Position numbers and translations under genes: made by a program. The notes below the pieces were generated by a model, which was not told where the DNA came from, did no database searches, and worked only from the letters and a program-made list of their open reading frames with translations. From the NCBI GenBank assembly GCA_051005875.1, contig JBPCIX010000026.1, positions 1 through 8,024 on the forward strand: DNA of 8,024 nt. The letters are read 5' to 3'. Shown piece by piece: positions 6,332 through 8,024 of the stretch (its first letter is position 1; every line of letters starts with the position of its first letter). This stretch comes from JBPCIX01 sp051005875. GTDB taxonomy: Bacteria > Actinomycetota > CADDZG01 > JAHWKV01.

Positions 6332-6460
6332 TTAGCTCTGGCGCAGCCCGTATCTTCGCACCAAAGCTACCGCTTCCAGTTGCGAATGCACGTCCAGTTT
6401 CTTTAGAACGTTGTGAGTATGCTTCCTTACAGTGGTTTTAAGGAGGCGACCAGCCGCTTT
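6332..6460 (-). pseudogene. LuxR-family HTH C-terminal remnant
   Basis: The - strand, read from about 6460 down to a TAA at 6334-6332, encodes the end of a LuxR/NarL-type DNA-binding domain: TVRKHTHNVLKKLDVHSQ followed by LEAVALVRRYGLRQS and stop. This covers the recognition helix and the last helix of the domain. Upstream, the frame reads AAGRLLKT where relatives have the first HTH helices. The spacing before TVRKH looks about three residues short and the rest of the domain is missing, with an in-frame stop near 6485. Intact family members are regulators of 200 or more residues, so this is a relic. It ends only a few bases downstream of the higA stop, so the insertion or rearrangement boundary may lie close by. 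Confidence 0.7.
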
Positions 6461-6484
6461 GAGCCACCACGACCGCCACGCACA

Positions 6485-6772
6485 TTAAACGGCTGCTGCA
6501 AGTCTGGATACTTTCCGTGAGGGCCTTGCTGATACCAGATCGTAGGCGGTCTGGAGGTTGATCCAAAAGTCGGGCGTGGTGTCGAAAGCGCCGGCCAAAA
6601 GCCACGCCGTCTCGGGCGTCATTCCACGTTTTCCCTTAACAAGTTCGTTGACACGCTGAACGGGGATTTCAAGATGTTTGGCAAGCGCCACTTGCGTGAC
6701 TCCAAGAGGCTTAAGGAACTCTTCGTTCAGAACCTCTCCTGGATGCGTTGGTGTGCGGTTATTGGGCAACAT
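6485..6772 (-). CDS. higA: HigA-family antitoxin, XRE-type HTH
   Basis: 95 residues from the ATG at 6772. The sequence GAGGTGA at 6784-6778, which overlaps the toxin stop codon, is an excellent SD for this ATG (5-base gap) but is too close to the alternative ATG at 6778 (97 residues). The protein has the HigA signature: THPGEVLNEEFLKPLG (about residues 9-24), an XRE-type helix-turn-helix VTQVALAKHLEIPVQRVNEL (25-44), KGKRGMTPETAWLLAGAF (46-63), then TTPDFWINLQTAYDL (66-80). HigA neutralises the HigB mRNA interferase and represses the operon. The toxin gene precedes it, the inverted order typical of higBA, and only ten bases separate the toxin stop from this ATG, so translation is coupled. It looks intact. 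The 3' end runs into the LuxR relic. Confidence 0.92.
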   Translation of the reverse strand: MLPNNRTPTHPGEVLNEEFLKPLGVTQVALAKHLEIPVQRVNELVKGKRGMTPETAWLLAGAFDTTPDFWINLQTAYDLVSARPSRKVSRLAAAV

Positions 6773-6782
6773 TCTCATCACC

Positions 6783-7082
6783 TCAGTGATAGTCGAGTAT
6801 CGAAACCTCATGCGCATCGCCTGAATCCCATCGAAATACGATGCGCCATTGCTCATTGACTCGGATGCTGTGCTTCCCCCTCAGGTTTCCCTTTAAAGCC
6901 TCAAGTCGGTTGCCCGGTGGCGCTCGGAGATCTCGTAGCTCCCGCGCAGCATCAATTATGTCCAGTTTGCGAATTGCAACTTTGTGGATATCAATTGGAA
7001 TGCGCTTCGCTCCTTTACCGGTTCTACCGGTTCGTCCGTGGAACAGGGCCTCGGTCGCAGCATCCCCGAACGTGACAATCAC
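6783..7082 (-). CDS. higB: HigB-family toxin (RelE-like mRNA interferase)
   Basis: 99 residues from GTG 7082, with AGGGA five bases upstream as SD. Diagnostic segments are IRKLDIIDAARELRDLRAPP (37-56), GNRLEALKG (57-65), HSIRVNEQWRIVFRW (71-85) and the terminal DYH (97-99). HigB toxins cleave mRNA on the ribosome. As I recall, the C-terminal Asp-Tyr-His of Proteus HigB is part of its active site, and the same triplet ends this protein. The N-terminal part (IVTFGDAATEALFHGR) has the expected strand and helix. The gene is first in the higBA operon, with a dyad-covered promoter directly upstream. Third-position GC appears lower than in the protease unit, which would fit separate acquisition, but I have not computed it. 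Confidence 0.92.
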   Translation of the reverse strand: MIVTFGDAATEALFHGRTGRTGKGAKRIPIDIHKVAIRKLDIIDAARELRDLRAPPGNRLEALKGNLRGKHSIRVNEQWRIVFRWDSGDAHEVSILDYH

Positions 7083-7103
7083 CCTGTTCCCTGCACTGTA
7101 TCT

Positions 7104-7136
7104 ATCTTACATGCTTTCACTGACACCATGTAAGAT
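7104..7136 (-). promoter_or_regulatory. higBA promoter/operator dyad
   Basis: ATCTTACATG (7104-7113) and CATGTAAGAT (7127-7136) are perfect 10-bp inverted arms around a 13-base centre. Read on the - strand, TAAGAT at 7109-7104 is a plausible -10 box, giving a start at about 7097 and a 15-base leader with SD before the GTG at 7082. The -35 (TTACAT, 7133-7128) is weak. A dyad covering both promoter boxes is what a self-repressing HigA or HigBA complex would need. Confidence 0.65.
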
Positions 7137-7256
7137 GGAAACGTTAGTGCCGGACAGGCTTTCTCTGGGAAGCCGATGCATTTTCAGAGATTTTGCTAGG
7201 TTCGATCCTTGTTGGACTGGTGGTGGACCGATCCGGTTGCTGGATTGGTGTCCTGC

Positions 7257-7600
7257 GGTTCGCGCGTTAAAGACTCCATCTGAATCCCCACCTGCTTAAG
7301 TTGAGAATGAACCAGCTCGATCAGGTGCCCATTGATCGGCGGCGCCAGCAATTCAAAGCGAAGCGGCTTCCCGTCGGGCTGTGCGGACGCCTTTGCCGGT
7401 CCTTTTGTATCCGTTTAACGAGATCCTCGCGATTGACCGCGTAAGCTACCGCTTGCCGAAAGCGGCGATCGGCCAGGGGGCGGCCCTTTCTTAGGTTGAA
7501 GTACAAGGCGCTCGCTCGAAAATAGGTAATTTTGACTCATGTTCTCTCGAACCTTTTTCTTTAAGATTCAATGAGTTGGCAGGCCAACAGCAAAGGGCAT
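7257..7600 (-). pseudogene. Decayed family 5 solute-binding protein
   Basis: On the - strand two blocks match the SBP_bac_5 family and align with the intact gene at 4350-6056. The first (about 7575-7410) reads ALYFNLRKGRP, then LADRRFRQAVAYAVNREDL, then VKRI. The second (about 7400-7257), in a different frame, reads QPDGKPLRFELLAPP, then LKQVGIQMESLTRE. In the intact protein these blocks are separated by roughly 55 more residues, so an internal deletion with a frame change has joined them. A further frame change lies near 7570-7580, where AVGLPTH runs into a stop. The signal peptide, N-terminal half and C-terminal third are absent. Identity to the intact neighbour looks around half over the matching blocks, so this is a divergent paralogue and not a recent duplicate. 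Confidence 0.8.
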
Positions 7601-7638
7601 GGTGGATCGTTCATCAGGCCAGGACGAAAAGGGGGGAA

Positions 7639-8024
7639 ATGGTTAGAACGGTAGAGAGAAGAAAGGCCCTTTTGGGCAGCGTAGCAATGACGATCGGGCT
7701 CGTCGCGTGGATGGTGACGCTCGGCAGCAGTGCATACGCAGGCGCCGCCGGGGTGGGGGTTGGGAGCGCAACGTTCACGGTGAGCAGTCCAACCCCTCCA
7801 TGCAGCGCCTTTAACGCAATCGTCCTGACGGTCGGCCAGACTGGAAGCTACTCAGCGTCCAACCCCGGTACCGGGACCAGTACGTCCTACACGGGGGCCA
7901 GCACGATGCAGGCGACCGTCTCCGCGACTTTTTATGAGGGCCCATTAGGAACCCACGGTAACGACAGCACCTGCTCACCACTTACCGCCGGAACCGTCAT
8001 ACCGGCAACCGTGGAAGTGACCTC
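7639..8024 (+). CDS. Secreted Ser/Thr/Gly-rich protein (3' end outside window)
   Basis: The frame opens at ATG 7639 after a G-rich run (7631-7636) that can act as SD, although it is close, and stays open for 128 codons to the window edge. The N-terminus is a clear Sec signal peptide: basic VRTVERRK, hydrophobic stretch (about residues 10-30), then a likely cleavage after SSAYA (residues 31-35). The mature part is poor in charge and rich in Ser, Thr, Gly, Ala and Pro, with short beta-like stretches (ATFTVSS, AIVLTVGQTGSYS, ATVSATFYEG). Two Cys, one in PPCSAF and one in DSTCSPL, may pair. This suits an extracellular or cell-wall protein. I do not recognise a family, and it shares no evident link with the TA or binding-protein genes. 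An internal ATG at 7687 would lose the basic n-region and is less likely. Confidence 0.75.
   Translation, partial: MVRTVERRKALLGSVAMTIGLVAWMVTLGSSAYAGAAGVGVGSATFTVSSPTPPCSAFNAIVLTVGQTGSYSASNPGTGTSTSYTGASTMQATVSATFYEGPLGTHGNDSTCSPLTAGTVIPATVEVT

Noticed and set aside
6136..6441. Open + strand frame of about 100 codons in the decay region
   Set aside because: Its composition does not look like protein, and its 3' half is antisense to a clear LuxR HTH coding remnant, so it is a shadow frame.
6841..7299. Long + strand frame opposite higB and its promoter
   Set aside because: It is antisense to HigB, which has family motifs, and crosses the higBA promoter dyad and the binding-protein relic; no family features are visible.
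7532..7567. TTGACT and TAAGAT as a promoter for the secreted protein
   Set aside because: The spacing between the boxes is 24 bases, too long for a standard promoter, and both boxes fall in the binding-protein relic.
6057..8024. Insertion sequence, integrase, att site or CRISPR array that might explain the mosaic region
   Set aside because: I looked for transposase motifs, terminal repeats, regular short repeats and tRNA ends and saw none. The region is explained by relics, one TA module and a small tandem duplication.

Overview
The window comes from a high-GC bacterium (coding stretches are strongly G/C-biased at third positions). Frequent GTG starts, a Tat-exported lipoprotein and an antitoxin gene that looks leaderless would fit an actinobacterial, chloroflexotal or related soil lineage. 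No gene here fixes the taxonomy, so that is a weak inference.

Layout. Positions 1-132 are the 3' end of a membrane-protein gene on the + strand. Positions 157-720 hold a type II toxin-antitoxin (TA) module: a Phd/YefM-type antitoxin and an overlapping RelE/ParE-type toxin, with a well-formed promoter and paired TGTAC boxes. An intergenic region of about 230 bases with several inverted repeats follows. Next is a 16-codon leader ORF with its own strong ribosome binding site, whose stop overlaps the start of a divergent FtsH-type AAA+ zinc protease (995-3040). A Fes-like esterase (3094-4353) follows, and then a Tat lipoprotein of the family 5 ABC solute-binding proteins (start 4350, overlapping the esterase stop). 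Leader, protease, esterase and binding protein read as one co-directional unit. Esterase and binding protein are translationally coupled, which suggests capture outside and ester cleavage inside of one substrate, possibly a siderophore- or peptide-like compound. No permease or ATPase gene is present in the window.

From 6057 the character changes. A region of gene decay carries a 13-bp tandem duplication, an unidentified 39-codon tail and, on the - strand, the C-terminal HTH of a LuxR-type regulator. A complete HigBA module on the - strand follows (toxin 7082-6783, antitoxin 6772-6485), with a perfect 10-bp inverted repeat over its promoter. Beyond it, on the - strand, is a frameshifted and internally deleted remnant of a second family 5 solute-binding protein. 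The window ends inside a gene for a secreted Ser/Thr/Gly-rich protein (from 7639).

The protease-esterase-binding-protein unit is thus flanked by two unrelated TA modules and by relics of a paralogous binding protein and a regulator, which looks like an accessory or rearranging locus. I do not see a clearly new defence or mobile system. The most unusual items are the coupled leader peptide, the altered pore loop and Cys-flanked low-complexity insert of the FtsH homologue, and the tight esterase/binding-protein coupling.
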